Shown: positions 25,868-33,716 of the stretch, in pieces
How the letters are laid out: the number at the start of each line of letters is the position of its first letter
Position numbering within the stretch: the first letter of the stretch is position 1
Origin: Bacteroidales bacterium
GTDB lineage: Bacteria > Bacteroidota > Bacteroidia > Bacteroidales > Bacteroidaceae
DNA length: 47,488 bases
Direction: 5' to 3'
NCBI GenBank assembly: GCA_030528715.1
Contig: JAUMYJ010000010.1
Span: forward strand, 10,100 to 57,587
Translations under genes and position numbers: made by a program
Notes under the pieces: generated by a model
What the model saw: the letters and a program-made list of their open reading frames with translations, nothing else
The model's database searches: none
Told to the model about the DNA's origin: nothing

Positions 25868-26635
25868 ATGAGCAAAAATAAGCTAGCAAAATTTGCCGAT
25901 ATGGCTACCTATCCACACGTATTTGAAGTGCCTTATGCCATTTTAGATACGGGCGAGTTTCCTGGCCGTGGCCAGTGGCACACGTTCTTTGGCAATACTA
26001 ACCCTATTGTGCTAGAATTAGGCTGTGGTCGTGGCGAATATACCGTAGGCTTAGCGCGTCGTTACCCTGATATGAACTTTATCGGGGTAGATATCAAAGG
26101 CTCGCGCATGTGGAGTGGTGCTACCGAGTCGTTACAAGAGGGTTTAAAAAATGTGGCTTTTTTGCGTACGAGCATTGAGTTTATCGATCATTTTTTTGCG
26201 CCCGAAGAAGTCAGTGCTCTATGGCTCACGTTTAGCGATCCACAGATGCGCAAAGTCAATAAACGACTTACGGGTACACGCTTTTTGGCGCGCTATGCCA
26301 AGTTTCTTAAAGCCGACGGCCTTGTGCATGTCAAGACCGATAGCAACTTTCTCTACACCTATACGCGCTTGATGCTCGAACACAATGGTATCTCACCCGT
26401 GGTCATTGTAGAAGATATCGATGCTGTAAACCCTACATTGCCACAAGATTTGGTCGATATTTTACAAATACAGACTTACTACGAGTCGCAATGGCGTGGC
26501 CGTGGTAAAACGATCAAATACCTTGCATTTAAGCTCCCTCCTAAGGTGCTTGAAGAGCCTGATGTAGAAATCGAAATGGACGACTATCGAAGCTATAATC
26601 GCCACAAGCGCAGTGAGCTAAGTACATCTAAATAG
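25868..26635 (+). CDS. trmB: tRNA (guanine-N7-)-methyltransferase
   Basis: Methylates G46 in the variable loop of tRNA, using S-adenosylmethionine. From the ATG at 25868 it has 255 residues. The SAM site is [20 protein letters not shown] with the acidic [12 protein letters not shown]. The substrate motif that reads FPDPW in many species is [13 protein letters not shown] here, a form I recall from Bacteroidota homologues. [10 protein letters not shown] further on is also typical. The C-terminal extension is rich in Glu/Asp and Arg ([17 protein letters not shown]). Confidence 0.92.
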   Translation: MSKNKLAKFADMATYPHVFEVPYAILDTGEFPGRGQWHTFFGNTNPIVLELGCGRGEYTVGLARRYPDMNFIGVDIKGSRMWSGATESLQEGLKNVAFLRTSIEFIDHFFAPEEVSALWLTFSDPQMRKVNKRLTGTRFLARYAKFLKADGLVHVKTDSNFLYTYTRLMLEHNGISPVVIVEDIDAVNPTLPQDLVDILQIQTYYESQWRGRGKTIKYLAFKLPPKVLEEPDVEIEMDDYRSYNRHKRSELSTSK

Positions 26636-26692
26636 CTTAGCTCGTGGTATAGGCAACTAAAAACACTCGTGTGTGATGTTTTTTACTCCTAT

Positions 26693-26726
26693 TTTGTGTG
26701 TAATTGCTCAGAAATTGCTATTTTTG
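26693..26726 (+). promoter_or_regulatory. Promoter of the TPR protein gene
   Basis: TATTTTTG at 26719-26726 with TTTG at 26693-26696, spacing 22 nt. Start near 26732, about 56 nt before the chosen ATG at 26788. Confidence 0.5.
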
Positions 26727-26787
26727 CAAGATAGACAATTTGGGCTATAGTAGCTCATATATCAATGCAATAAAGAAGATAATATAT

Positions 26788-28233
26788 ATGAAGAAGAACC
26801 TGTTCAAAACGACCTTGCTGGCTCTATTATTGGCCGCTGCCCCCTCGGTATTTGCACAAAACGACCCCTTGGCCACCAAGCCACTATCGGCAGAGCTTCA
26901 AGCTAAGGCAGAGCGTGTCATCAGTCTTAATACCCAAGATCCTGATAAGGCTAATAAAGAGGTGGTGGCACTTGTGAAAAAGTATAAGCAAGAAGACCTT
27001 GCTGCGCTTGGCCGCTTCTTCATGGAGCAAGAGCAACCACAGATGGCTGTGTTTATTGCCAATCAAGTGTATCGTATGGCACCAACCTACTTGCCAGGCC
27101 TAAGCTTGCGTGGCGATGTCTATGCTAAGATGGGGGCAATGGACCGCGCTGGACAAATGTATGATGCCATTGTGCAGCAAATGCCCGATGAAACACGTAC
27201 GCTCCAAAAAATCGTGACGACGTATTGGGATATTAACCCCGAAGTTGCCAAAGAAACACTGCTCAAAATCAAAGAAAGCGACCCCCAAAATGTAGAGGCC
27301 GATCGTCAGCTTGCAGCACTCTATTTTAAGGAAAACGATAGCGAAAACTCGCTCAAACACGGCAAAGTATATCTCGCAGCTAAGCCCAATGGCGATGAAA
27401 CAACGGTTCAAAATCAAGCCATCTTGCTCTTTGCCACTGACAAAACGGATGAGTTGCTGCTTCTTGTAGCAGAAGGTCTTAAAAAATGGCCACAAAACCT
27501 GCCACTCAACCGCATGAATTTCTATGCCAAGATGGTTTCAGGAAACTATGAAGAGGCAACCGTAGCTGCTGAGACTTTCTTTAAGCTCCGTCACGATACA
27601 GCCTACAATCACCTAGACTACAATTTCTTAGGTCAGCTCAATGACGAGCTAGGCAAAGAGGACGAAAGCCTCGCTGCCTACGAGCGTGCTGTGAAAATTA
27701 AGCCCGACTACGAAGACGGCTATGCGCAGCTTTATCGTGCCTACCAACGTGCAAAAATGTACGATAAGGCCATCGAAGCCTACGGAAAGCTTATGGCACT
27801 CAAAGGTGACAAGGCTGGTGTGCGCGACCTCAACTCGTTTGCTATCTTGTATTACAACGCAGCTGCCAATAGCGAAGATGCTGCAACCAAAGAAACTTAC
27901 TTGGTTCATGCCGTAGAGAAGTTTAAGAAAGTAGCCGAACTAAATCCTACTGCTTCTACGCCTATCGTATTCCTTGCGCGTATTGAGAGCTTACGTGCCA
28001 ACAATGAAGTGAGCGAAACTGCCTATACTTACTATAAGCAAGCGGCCGATATGCTTGATAAGGAAGAGGGCCAAACGTATAACCGCGTAGAAGCCTATAA
28101 CTACATCTCGTATTACGCCCTACAAAAGAACGATTTGGCCACAGCACGCGCCTACAATGCTAAGGCTATTGCCGTAGATGCCGAAAACGAGCTTGCACAA
28201 CAGATAGCAGGTGTACTCAAAAAGCTGAAATAA
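26788..28233 (+). CDS. Periplasmic tetratricopeptide-repeat protein
   Basis: 481 residues from the ATG at 26788, chosen because it begins a clean signal peptide (MKKNLFKTTLLALLLAAAPS, cleavage after FAQ near 24); the frame upstream lies over the promoter. The mature part is almost wholly helical TPR-like repeats, for example DRAGQMYDAIVQQMPDETRT, EDESLAAYERAVKIKPDYED and YDKAIEAYGKLMALKGDKAG, with a late unit NDLATARAYNAKAIAVDAEN. Such proteins scaffold other proteins in the envelope; no enzyme domain is present. The partner is unknown. It sits between trmB and mrp with its own promoter and terminator. Confidence 0.85.
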   Translation: MKKNLFKTTLLALLLAAAPSVFAQNDPLATKPLSAELQAKAERVISLNTQDPDKANKEVVALVKKYKQEDLAALGRFFMEQEQPQMAVFIANQVYRMAPTYLPGLSLRGDVYAKMGAMDRAGQMYDAIVQQMPDETRTLQKIVTTYWDINPEVAKETLLKIKESDPQNVEADRQLAALYFKENDSENSLKHGKVYLAAKPNGDETTVQNQAILLFATDKTDELLLLVAEGLKKWPQNLPLNRMNFYAKMVSGNYEEATVAAETFFKLRHDTAYNHLDYNFLGQLNDELGKEDESLAAYERAVKIKPDYEDGYAQLYRAYQRAKMYDKAIEAYGKLMALKGDKAGVRDLNSFAILYYNAAANSEDAATKETYLVHAVEKFKKVAELNPTASTPIVFLARIESLRANNEVSETAYTYYKQAADMLDKEEGQTYNRVEAYNYISYYALQKNDLATARAYNAKAIAVDAENELAQQIAGVLKKLK

Positions 28234-28252
28234 GGCTCGCGCCATAATTCAA

Positions 28253-28289
28253 ATGCCCCACCGCAGTGCTGCTGTTGGTGGGGTATTTT
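28253..28289 (+). terminator. Terminator after the TPR protein gene
   Basis: CCCCACC (28256-28262) and GGTGGGG (28277-28283), extended by flanking A-T and G-U pairs, followed by TATTTTG. It lies 20 nt past the stop codon and about 45 nt before the mrp ATG. Confidence 0.65.
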
Positions 28290-28335
28290 GAACACAGCTG
28301 TATCGCACAGCAAAACCATTAAAACGACACAACCT

Positions 28336-29439
28336 ATGGCATTATACCCTAAACTTATTACCGATGCACTTGAAAAGGTACGCTATCCTGGCAATGGCAA
28401 AAACTTGCTCGAGGCCAACATGGTGGAGGACGACATGCGTATCGATGGCATGAAAGTCAGCTTTTCGCTCATTTTTGAAAAAAGCACCGACCCCTTCATC
28501 AAATCGGTCGTTAAATCAGCCGAAGCTGCCATTCACGCTTTTGCCGATGAAAAGGCCGAAGTGACAATCAATATTATTGCCAACCAGCAGCCACGCCCCG
28601 AAGTTGGTAAGTTGCTTCCCGAGGTCAAAAACGTTATTGCCGTAAGCTCGGGCAAAGGTGGTGTAGGCAAAAGCACCATAGCAGCCAACTTGGCCGTGGC
28701 CTTAGCCCGTCTAGGCTATGCTGTGGGTTTGCTTGATACAGACATCTTTGGCCCCTCGGCACCTAAAATGTTTGCACTCGAAGACGAAAAGATATATAGC
28801 GAGCACAAATACGGCCGTGACCTCATCATTCCTGCCGAAAAATATGGCGTAAAAATTCTTTCTATGGGCTTTTTTGTAGAGCCCGATCAGGCTACCTTAT
28901 GGCGTGGCTCAATGGCTTCTAACGCAGTGAAACAGCTAGCGGGCGATGCAGACTGGGGAGCACTCGATTACCTCATTCTTGATACCCCCCCTGGCACAAG
29001 TGATATTCATTTGACACTCATGCAAACCTTGGCTATCACAGGGGCTGTTATCGTAAGTACGCCACAGCAGGTAGCGTTGGCTGATGCCCGTAAGGGGATA
29101 GCTATGTATCTTAACGAGCAGATCAATGTGCCTATTCTAGGGCTTGTAGAAAATATGGCGTGGTTTACACCAGCCGAGCTCCCCGAAAATCGCTACTATC
29201 TCTTTGGTCGAGAAGGTGTAAAGCAGCTGGCCGAAGCCATGCAAGTGCCACTACTTGGCCAAATCCCTATCGTGCAGAGTATTTGTGATAGTGGGGATAG
29301 TGGACAGCCTGTGGCTGCTAACGAAGCTACGGCTACGGGAGAGGCTTTCCTGCAGTTGGCACGGAATGTTGTGGCAGAGACCGAGCAGCGTAATGCCAAC
29401 TTACCACCAACAAGTATCATCGAAATTACGACAAAATAA
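28336..29439 (+). CDS. Mrp/NBP35-family ATP-binding protein (Fe-S carrier)
   Basis: P-loop NTPase of the Mrp/ApbC family, members of which carry and deliver iron-sulfur clusters. The ATG at 28336 gives 367 residues; the open frame upstream starts with TTG. The N-terminal MIP18/DUF59 domain covers about 1-90. The deviant Walker A motif GKGGVGKST lies at 106-114, with LDTDIFGPSAPKMF and LILDTPPGTSDIHLTLMQTL downstream. The CPxC cluster-binding motif of many Mrp proteins is absent: after GLVENMAWF the sequence reads TPAELPENRYYLFG with no Cys, a form I recall from Bacteroidota homologues. Its presence near sufB is compatible with Fe-S work but they are separate units. Confidence 0.9.
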   Translation: MALYPKLITDALEKVRYPGNGKNLLEANMVEDDMRIDGMKVSFSLIFEKSTDPFIKSVVKSAEAAIHAFADEKAEVTINIIANQQPRPEVGKLLPEVKNVIAVSSGKGGVGKSTIAANLAVALARLGYAVGLLDTDIFGPSAPKMFALEDEKIYSEHKYGRDLIIPAEKYGVKILSMGFFVEPDQATLWRGSMASNAVKQLAGDADWGALDYLILDTPPGTSDIHLTLMQTLAITGAVIVSTPQQVALADARKGIAMYLNEQINVPILGLVENMAWFTPAELPENRYYLFGREGVKQLAEAMQVPLLGQIPIVQSICDSGDSGQPVAANEATATGEAFLQLARNVVAETEQRNANLPPTSIIEITTK

Positions 29440-29447
29440 GCCTATGC

Positions 29448-29479
29448 TTTGGCATTCTGCGCAAAAATGCGTAATTTTG
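29448..29479 (+). promoter_or_regulatory. efp promoter
   Basis: TTTG at 29448-29451, 20 nt, TAATTTTG at 29472-29479. It begins nine nt after the mrp stop. Start near 29485, about 38 nt before the efp ATG. Confidence 0.72.
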
Positions 29480-29522
29480 TGCCATCGCAATACATTGCTA
29501 ACAAATAACAGAGATATATCCA

Positions 29523-30089
29523 ATGATCAATTCACAAGACATCAAGAATGGTACCTGCATTCGCTTAGATGGTAAGTTGTACTTCGTTATCGAGTTCCTC
29601 CATGTAAAGCCAGGTAAAGGTAATACTTTTATGCGCACGAAGCTCAAAGACGTGGTAGATGGCTACGTGCTCGAACGCCGCTTTAACATTGGCGAAAAAC
29701 TCGAAGATGTGCGCGTAGAGCGTCGTCCACACCAGTTTCTCTATAAGGAGGGCGAAGACTATATCTTCATGAACAACGAAACGTTCGACCAATCACCTAT
29801 CGCTCACGATCAAATCACAGGTGTAGACTTCCTTACTGAGGGAATGAGTGTAGACGTGATAGTAGATGCTTCGACTGAAACGGTGCTCTACGCCGAGCTC
29901 CCCGTAAAGGTGCAACTTAAAATTACCTATACCGAGCCAGGTATCAAGGGCGATACAGCTACCAACTCCACCAAGCCTGCTACTGTAGAAAGTGGTGCCA
30001 CGGTGCGTGTGCCGCTCTTTATTAACGATGGCGAAACGATCGAAATAGACACACGTGATGGCTCTTACCTGAACCGTGTGAAAGCCTAA
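29523..30089 (+). CDS. efp: Translation elongation factor P
   Basis: Rescues ribosomes stalled at consecutive prolines by entering between the P and E sites. 188 residues, the normal length, with three beta-barrel domains. The tip loop of domain I reads KPGKGNTFMRTKLKDV with Lys32 in the position modified in species with EpmA; no modification gene is visible here, and the Pro-Gly-Lys-Gly form is common. The C-terminal signature region reads VRVPLFINDGETIEIDTRDG. It is a single-gene unit with a strong promoter and a very long terminator palindrome. Confidence 0.97.
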   Translation: MINSQDIKNGTCIRLDGKLYFVIEFLHVKPGKGNTFMRTKLKDVVDGYVLERRFNIGEKLEDVRVERRPHQFLYKEGEDYIFMNNETFDQSPIAHDQITGVDFLTEGMSVDVIVDASTETVLYAELPVKVQLKITYTEPGIKGDTATNSTKPATVESGATVRVPLFINDGETIEIDTRDGSYLNRVKA

Positions 30090-30108
30090 GTCTCTATTGA
30101 TGAACTTA

Positions 30109-30173
30109 CCCTTTAGCATTTCCCCCTTGCTACGCTGTTTATACGGGCGTAGCAAGGGGGAAATGCTAAAGGG
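30109..30173. terminator. 27-bp perfect palindrome between efp and the M48 gene
   Basis: Arms 30109-30135 and 30147-30173 are exact complements over 27 bp, with an 11-nt loop. Each arm includes a run of five C or G. It lies between convergent genes, 20 nt past the efp stop and 22 nt from the M48 stop, so it most likely ends both transcripts. Confidence 0.8.
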
Positions 30174-30195
30174 GCGTTTCTTGACGTTTGTGCAA

Positions 30196-31101
30196 TTATT
30201 TTTTTGATGGACGTATTCTTCGTTGTACGGGTGTACGCTTGGTGGGGGTGTTAGGGCGCGTTTGTGGTGTATAGAGGTGTCGGTATTGCTCGTAAATTTT
30301 CACAGCTTCGGGCATGAGAGCAGCTAGCTGTGCTGCCCGCTTTTCATCACTGGGGTGTGTGCTAAAAAAGTCGTTGCCATTACCCTCGCTGCCTTTGACA
30401 GCTGCCATACGTTTCCAAAAGTCTACGGCTACTTGTGGGTTGTAGCCAGCCATAGCCATGAGTATGAGACCCATTTTGTCGGCTTCGAGCTCGTGTTTGC
30501 GCTCAAAGGGTTTGAGGTAAACTAGGTCTGTGCCGATATTAAAGAGCTGGTTTACGATTGCTTTTGTGGTGACACTGCCTTCAAGTGTGCCTTGTAGTAC
30601 CTGTGCACCATAGTTGGCCATTATACTTTGGCTGATACGTTCGTTGCCGTGTTTGGCTACTGCGTGGGCTATTTCGTGCCCCATGACTACCGCGAGGTCA
30701 TCATCGGTAGGGGTTAGGGCGAGGATACCATCATAAACTGCGATTTTTCCGCCTGGCATACAAAATGCGTTGATTTGGTCGTCTTTTATGACGTTAAACT
30801 CCCATGCCATACGTTTGGCTTCGTGTTCACGGCTATTGGCTTTGAGGTAGGCCTCGGTAGCACGAGCGATACGCTGGCCTACTGTGGTCACACGTGCCGA
30901 CTGCACACGATTGGTAGAGCGCACAGCACCAGCTATCAATTGGTTGTAGCTTGCAGCACTGCTTTGTAGTACCTCGTCGTCACTGACTAAGAGCAGCTGT
31001 TTGCGTCCTGTCATGGCTACGCTACTACAGCCGCTAAGTACCACCAAAATGCTTAGGGCTATGGGGAGGGTAAGGTGATAAAGGTAAGTACGTTTGAACA
31101 T
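30196..31101 (-). CDS. M48-family zinc metalloprotease, lipoprotein
   Basis: 301 residues with a type II signal peptide: hydrophobic segment then LSGC, making Cys25 the lipidated residue. The peptidase M48 motif GHEIAHAVAKH gives zinc ligands His142 and His146 and catalytic Glu143; the third ligand lies in HELEADKMG (Glu204). This resembles BepA/LoiP-type envelope proteases that handle outer-membrane protein quality control, but the tetratricopeptide domain of BepA is missing. The C-terminal tail is basic and rich in Thr/Pro/Arg (TPTKRTPVQRRIRPSKK). It is 61 nt downstream of the MlaD-like gene and probably the last gene of that operon. Confidence 0.92.
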   Translation of the reverse strand: MFKRTYLYHLTLPIALSILVVLSGCSSVAMTGRKQLLLVSDDEVLQSSAASYNQLIAGAVRSTNRVQSARVTTVGQRIARATEAYLKANSREHEAKRMAWEFNVIKDDQINAFCMPGGKIAVYDGILALTPTDDDLAVVMGHEIAHAVAKHGNERISQSIMANYGAQVLQGTLEGSVTTKAIVNQLFNIGTDLVYLKPFERKHELEADKMGLILMAMAGYNPQVAVDFWKRMAAVKGSEGNGNDFFSTHPSDEKRAAQLAALMPEAVKIYEQYRHLYTPQTRPNTPTKRTPVQRRIRPSKK

Positions 31102-31162
31102 GATGTAGACGTGGTGTGTATGGTGGATTAGGCGTATGATGTGCGTCTATTGGTTCGAGGCA

Positions 31163-32101
31163 TTATTTGCCTTTGTTACTATCGGTAGGGCTAGCTTTGT
31201 CTTTACGCCCAAAGATAGAGAAGTGCACGTAGCGTTTTGGGTGTTGCTTGAAGTCCATGAGCAAGGCATTGGCACTTCCCATGGTGTTTGAGAGGTTGTC
31301 GTAGAGTGTGCGGTCATTGAGCATGAGCCCGAGTGAGTTGTCGGTGCTGCTGAGGCGTTGGTGGAGTAGGTCGCTTGTTGCCGTAGCCTTCGTTAGGAGT
31401 GCATTGGTGTTGTCGAGTGTGGGTTGCACGTCTATTTTGGCCAGTTTGGCTGTCATTTGTTCGGCATTGTCGGCTACGCGTACAAGCTTGTTTGTAAGGT
31501 TTGGCACATCTTTGCTTAGGAGTGCATTGACATGTTTCGTTGTTTGTGTGAGGTCTGCTGTGATTTGCTCGGTATTTTTGAGCGTTTGTGCAAGTGCGGG
31601 GTCACTTGTTAGACGGTTGAGGTTGTTTAGGATAGAGTCTAGCTTGGGCAGCATCGCAGCTACTACGGGTACCATTTTAGCTGCCTCGGTTACCATGCTT
31701 ACGGCTTCGCGTCCACGAATGGTGTCGCCTGCCGTGAGGTGGTTCAAAGGGTCTTTACCTAGTATGAGGTTTACTTTGGCTTCGCCCAGCATGCTGGTTT
31801 CTACTTCTGCGCTTGTGCCTTGTGGTACGACCATACCTTCGTGTAGCTCAACGGTAAGTACGAAGTCGCCTGTGCCATTAGTAGGGTAGGCGATGTGTCG
31901 CACGTTGCCCACTGCATAGCCGTTGGCAAATATGGGGTTGGCCGAGGCTAGTCCAGCCACGTTGGGCAGGGTGATGTAGTACTCGTGTGACGATTGAAAG
32001 ACGTTAATACCTTTCAAAAACTTGATGCCTATAAATACGCAGACAATGGCGACAACGCCCGAGAGGCCTATAAGTACCTCTTTACTGAAAATCTTCTTCA
32101 T
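31163..32101 (-). CDS. MlaD/MCE-domain substrate-binding protein
   Basis: 312 residues from the ATG at 32101, which starts the usual MCE layout: MKKIFSKEVLIGLSGVVAIVCVFIGIKFLKG, a single N-terminal membrane anchor (about 8-27), then the MCE/MlaD barrel domain (about 38-115, VGNVRHIAYP, TSMLGEAKVNLILG) and a long C-terminal helical or coiled-coil part with repeated L/N/T-rich segments. In Mla systems such a protein forms a ring that passes phospholipids between the membranes. The ABC permease and ATPase partners (MlaE, MlaF) are not in this window. The frame extends 29 codons upstream over the end of the amidase gene, but that part is implausible. Confidence 0.9.
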   Translation of the reverse strand: MKKIFSKEVLIGLSGVVAIVCVFIGIKFLKGINVFQSSHEYYITLPNVAGLASANPIFANGYAVGNVRHIAYPTNGTGDFVLTVELHEGMVVPQGTSAEVETSMLGEAKVNLILGKDPLNHLTAGDTIRGREAVSMVTEAAKMVPVVAAMLPKLDSILNNLNRLTSDPALAQTLKNTEQITADLTQTTKHVNALLSKDVPNLTNKLVRVADNAEQMTAKLAKIDVQPTLDNTNALLTKATATSDLLHQRLSSTDNSLGLMLNDRTLYDNLSNTMGSANALLMDFKQHPKRYVHFSIFGRKDKASPTDSNKGK

Positions 32102-32118
32102 ATGTTGTGAATGCTGTT

Positions 32119-33513
32119 TTAGTGATGTGTGGCACGTGCCTCGGCTAAGCTGATGCGTTTGCCATCGCGTAGTGCGATAACGAAGCATTGTGGAAATCGT
32201 GCAGTAAGTGTTTTGCGTAGCTTGATAGCCTCATGTTCGCTTGTGGCGTGCCCTATGGTATATTTGTAGAGGCCTCCCTCTTCGTAATAGGCTAGTGCTT
32301 CTAAGCCAGCGATACGCCTATCGGTAGCTGTTAGGCGTGTAGAGGTCGCAAAAATCTGTACGCGGTATTCGATGGCTGTCGTTGAGGAGGTCGGTGTAGC
32401 AGTGAGTGGTACTTCTGCTGGTTTTATTTCGGTCGTAGGTATGCTGGTGGTGTCGGTCGGTGTAGTGAAGAGACCTTGTGAGGCGGTGTCGTCACGTATT
32501 GGTAGCTTTTGCTGTTCTGGCAGTGTCGCTTGCTTTGCTAGGCTAGGTGGTGTTATGGCTATTAGTGTACCTCTTGTGCTGTCAATAGGCGTAGGTTGCC
32601 AGCGGAGTGAGTCGTTAGTCGTTGCTAGGCTAGCGTTTGGGTCTATTTCTTTTTTTTTTGAAGTGGGGGCTTTGGGGGCTTCTTCACCCTTGGCTGTGTT
32701 TTTAGTTGTACGGCGTGTATGCTTGCCAAGCTGCTCGTTTTTGTAGGCTACAAAGGCGTTGTAAAGGCTTTGTGCGAGTTTTTTTACGCCGTCAGCAGAG
32801 TGTAAGAAATGCTCCTCATCGGGGGTCGATATGAAGCCAAGCTCTGTGAGTACGGCTGGCATAGAAGTGGCGCGTAGCACGAGAAATCCAGCTTGGTGTA
32901 CACCTTTGTTCTTGCGCTTAGCTACGCTGCTATATTGCTGCTGTATCTTACGTGCAAAGTCTACACTCTGCTTCATGTATTGGTCTTGCATCAGCTCAAA
33001 GATGATGTAGCTTTCGGCTTTAGATGGGTCAAAGCCTGCGTAGTTGGTCTTGTAGTCTTTTTCGTAGAGGATAACGCTGTTTTCGCGCTTGGCTACATCA
33101 AGGTTATCTTTGGCGCGGTGCATACCTAGGGTGTAGGTTTCTGCACCTCGTGCGGTAGAGCCAGCTGGTGCGGCGTTTGTGTGTATGGAAATGAACAGAT
33201 CTGCTTTGGCTTCGTTGGCCACTTTGGCACGTTGGTCAAGGGTTAAGAATACGTCTGTCTTGCGTGTGTACACCACTTTTACGTCTTTTTGCTCTTGCTC
33301 AATGAGGTGCCCGAGTGCGAGTGCTACGTTGAGGTTGATGGCTTTCTCGGTGGTAACCTTGCCTACTGCTCCTGCATCTTTACCTCCATGGCCAGCATCA
33401 AGCACTACGGTAAAGGTTTTCTTTTGTGCCATAAGGGGAGCTGCCACACTCCATGTAAGGAGGCAGCATAGCCAAGCCCAGTTGCGTAAATGCCAAGTTG
33501 TTGTTCCCATCAT
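32119..33513 (-). CDS. N-acetylmuramoyl-L-alanine amidase with C-terminal SPOR-like domain
   Basis: Cleaves the bond between MurNAc and the stem peptide in peptidoglycan, in the periplasm, probably at cell division. 464 residues (ATGATG at the start, so 463 is possible). A signal peptide ends at MAQ near 30. The Amidase_3 domain (about 32-250) holds VLDAGHGGKDAGAVG (zinc His42), TEKAINL (Glu56), SIHTNA (His111) and the catalytic TELGFIS (Glu224). A Ser/Thr/Pro/Lys-rich linker contains KKK encoded in a run of ten A. The last 90 residues (EYRVQIFATSTRL..., YKYTIGHATSEHEAIKLRKTL) look like a SPOR domain, which binds denuded septal glycan. It begins the operon with the MlaD and M48 genes. Confidence 0.93.
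   Translation of the reverse strand: MMGTTTWHLRNWAWLCCLLTWSVAAPLMAQKKTFTVVLDAGHGGKDAGAVGKVTTEKAINLNVALALGHLIEQEQKDVKVVYTRKTDVFLTLDQRAKVANEAKADLFISIHTNAAPAGSTARGAETYTLGMHRAKDNLDVAKRENSVILYEKDYKTNYAGFDPSKAESYIIFELMQDQYMKQSVDFARKIQQQYSSVAKRKNKGVHQAGFLVLRATSMPAVLTELGFISTPDEEHFLHSADGVKKLAQSLYNAFVAYKNEQLGKHTRRTTKNTAKGEEAPKAPTSKKKEIDPNASLATTNDSLRWQPTPIDSTRGTLIAITPPSLAKQATLPEQQKLPIRDDTASQGLFTTPTDTTSIPTTEIKPAEVPLTATPTSSTTAIEYRVQIFATSTRLTATDRRIAGLEALAYYEEGGLYKYTIGHATSEHEAIKLRKTLTARFPQCFVIALRDGKRISLAEARATHH
32650..32659 (-). repeat. Ten-base poly-A tract in the amidase linker (coding strand)
   Basis: T10 on the plus strand, read as Ser Lys Lys Lys on the minus strand in the low-complexity linker between the amidase and SPOR-like domains. 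Slippage there would remove the SPOR domain while keeping the catalytic one. Confidence 0.85.
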
Positions 33514-33524
33514 TGTTGTTTAGG

Positions 33525-33532
33525 CAAAGTTA
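33525..33532 (-). promoter_or_regulatory. Promoter -7 element of the amidase operon
   Basis: TAACTTTG on the minus strand; no good -33 at 20 nt. The predicted start, near 33519, is only about six nt before the ATG, so the mRNA may be almost leaderless. Confidence 0.5.
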
Positions 33533-33584
33533 GCAATTTATGGGTAGATAGCTGTGAATAGGCGTGTTAAAAAAGCACCAGTTT

Positions 33585-33618
33585 GCCACAAAAGCACACG
33601 TTTGGCTGCTTTTGTGGC
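33585..33618. repeat. 12-bp perfect inverted repeat between divergent promoters
   Basis: GCCACAAAAGCA (33585-33596) and TGCTTTTGTGGC (33607-33618), loop of 10 nt. Placed between the amidase and S8 protease promoters, where a terminator would serve neither gene. It could be a shared operator. Confidence 0.7.
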
Positions 33619-33661
33619 GTAATCGTAGGCTTCATGTGTGCATGTTCTCACATTAAATCGC

Positions 33662-33669
33662 TATCTTTG
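33662..33669 (+). promoter_or_regulatory. Promoter -7 element of the S8 protease gene
   Basis: TATCTTTG, matching TAnnTTTG. No TTG at 20 nt; TGTG at 33637-33640 is the nearest, 21 nt away. Start near 33675, about 42 nt before the chosen ATG. Confidence 0.55.
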
Positions 33670-33716
33670 CACCCATACACGTGAATTCTAATATTATATA
33701 TATACTGAACCTAAAC

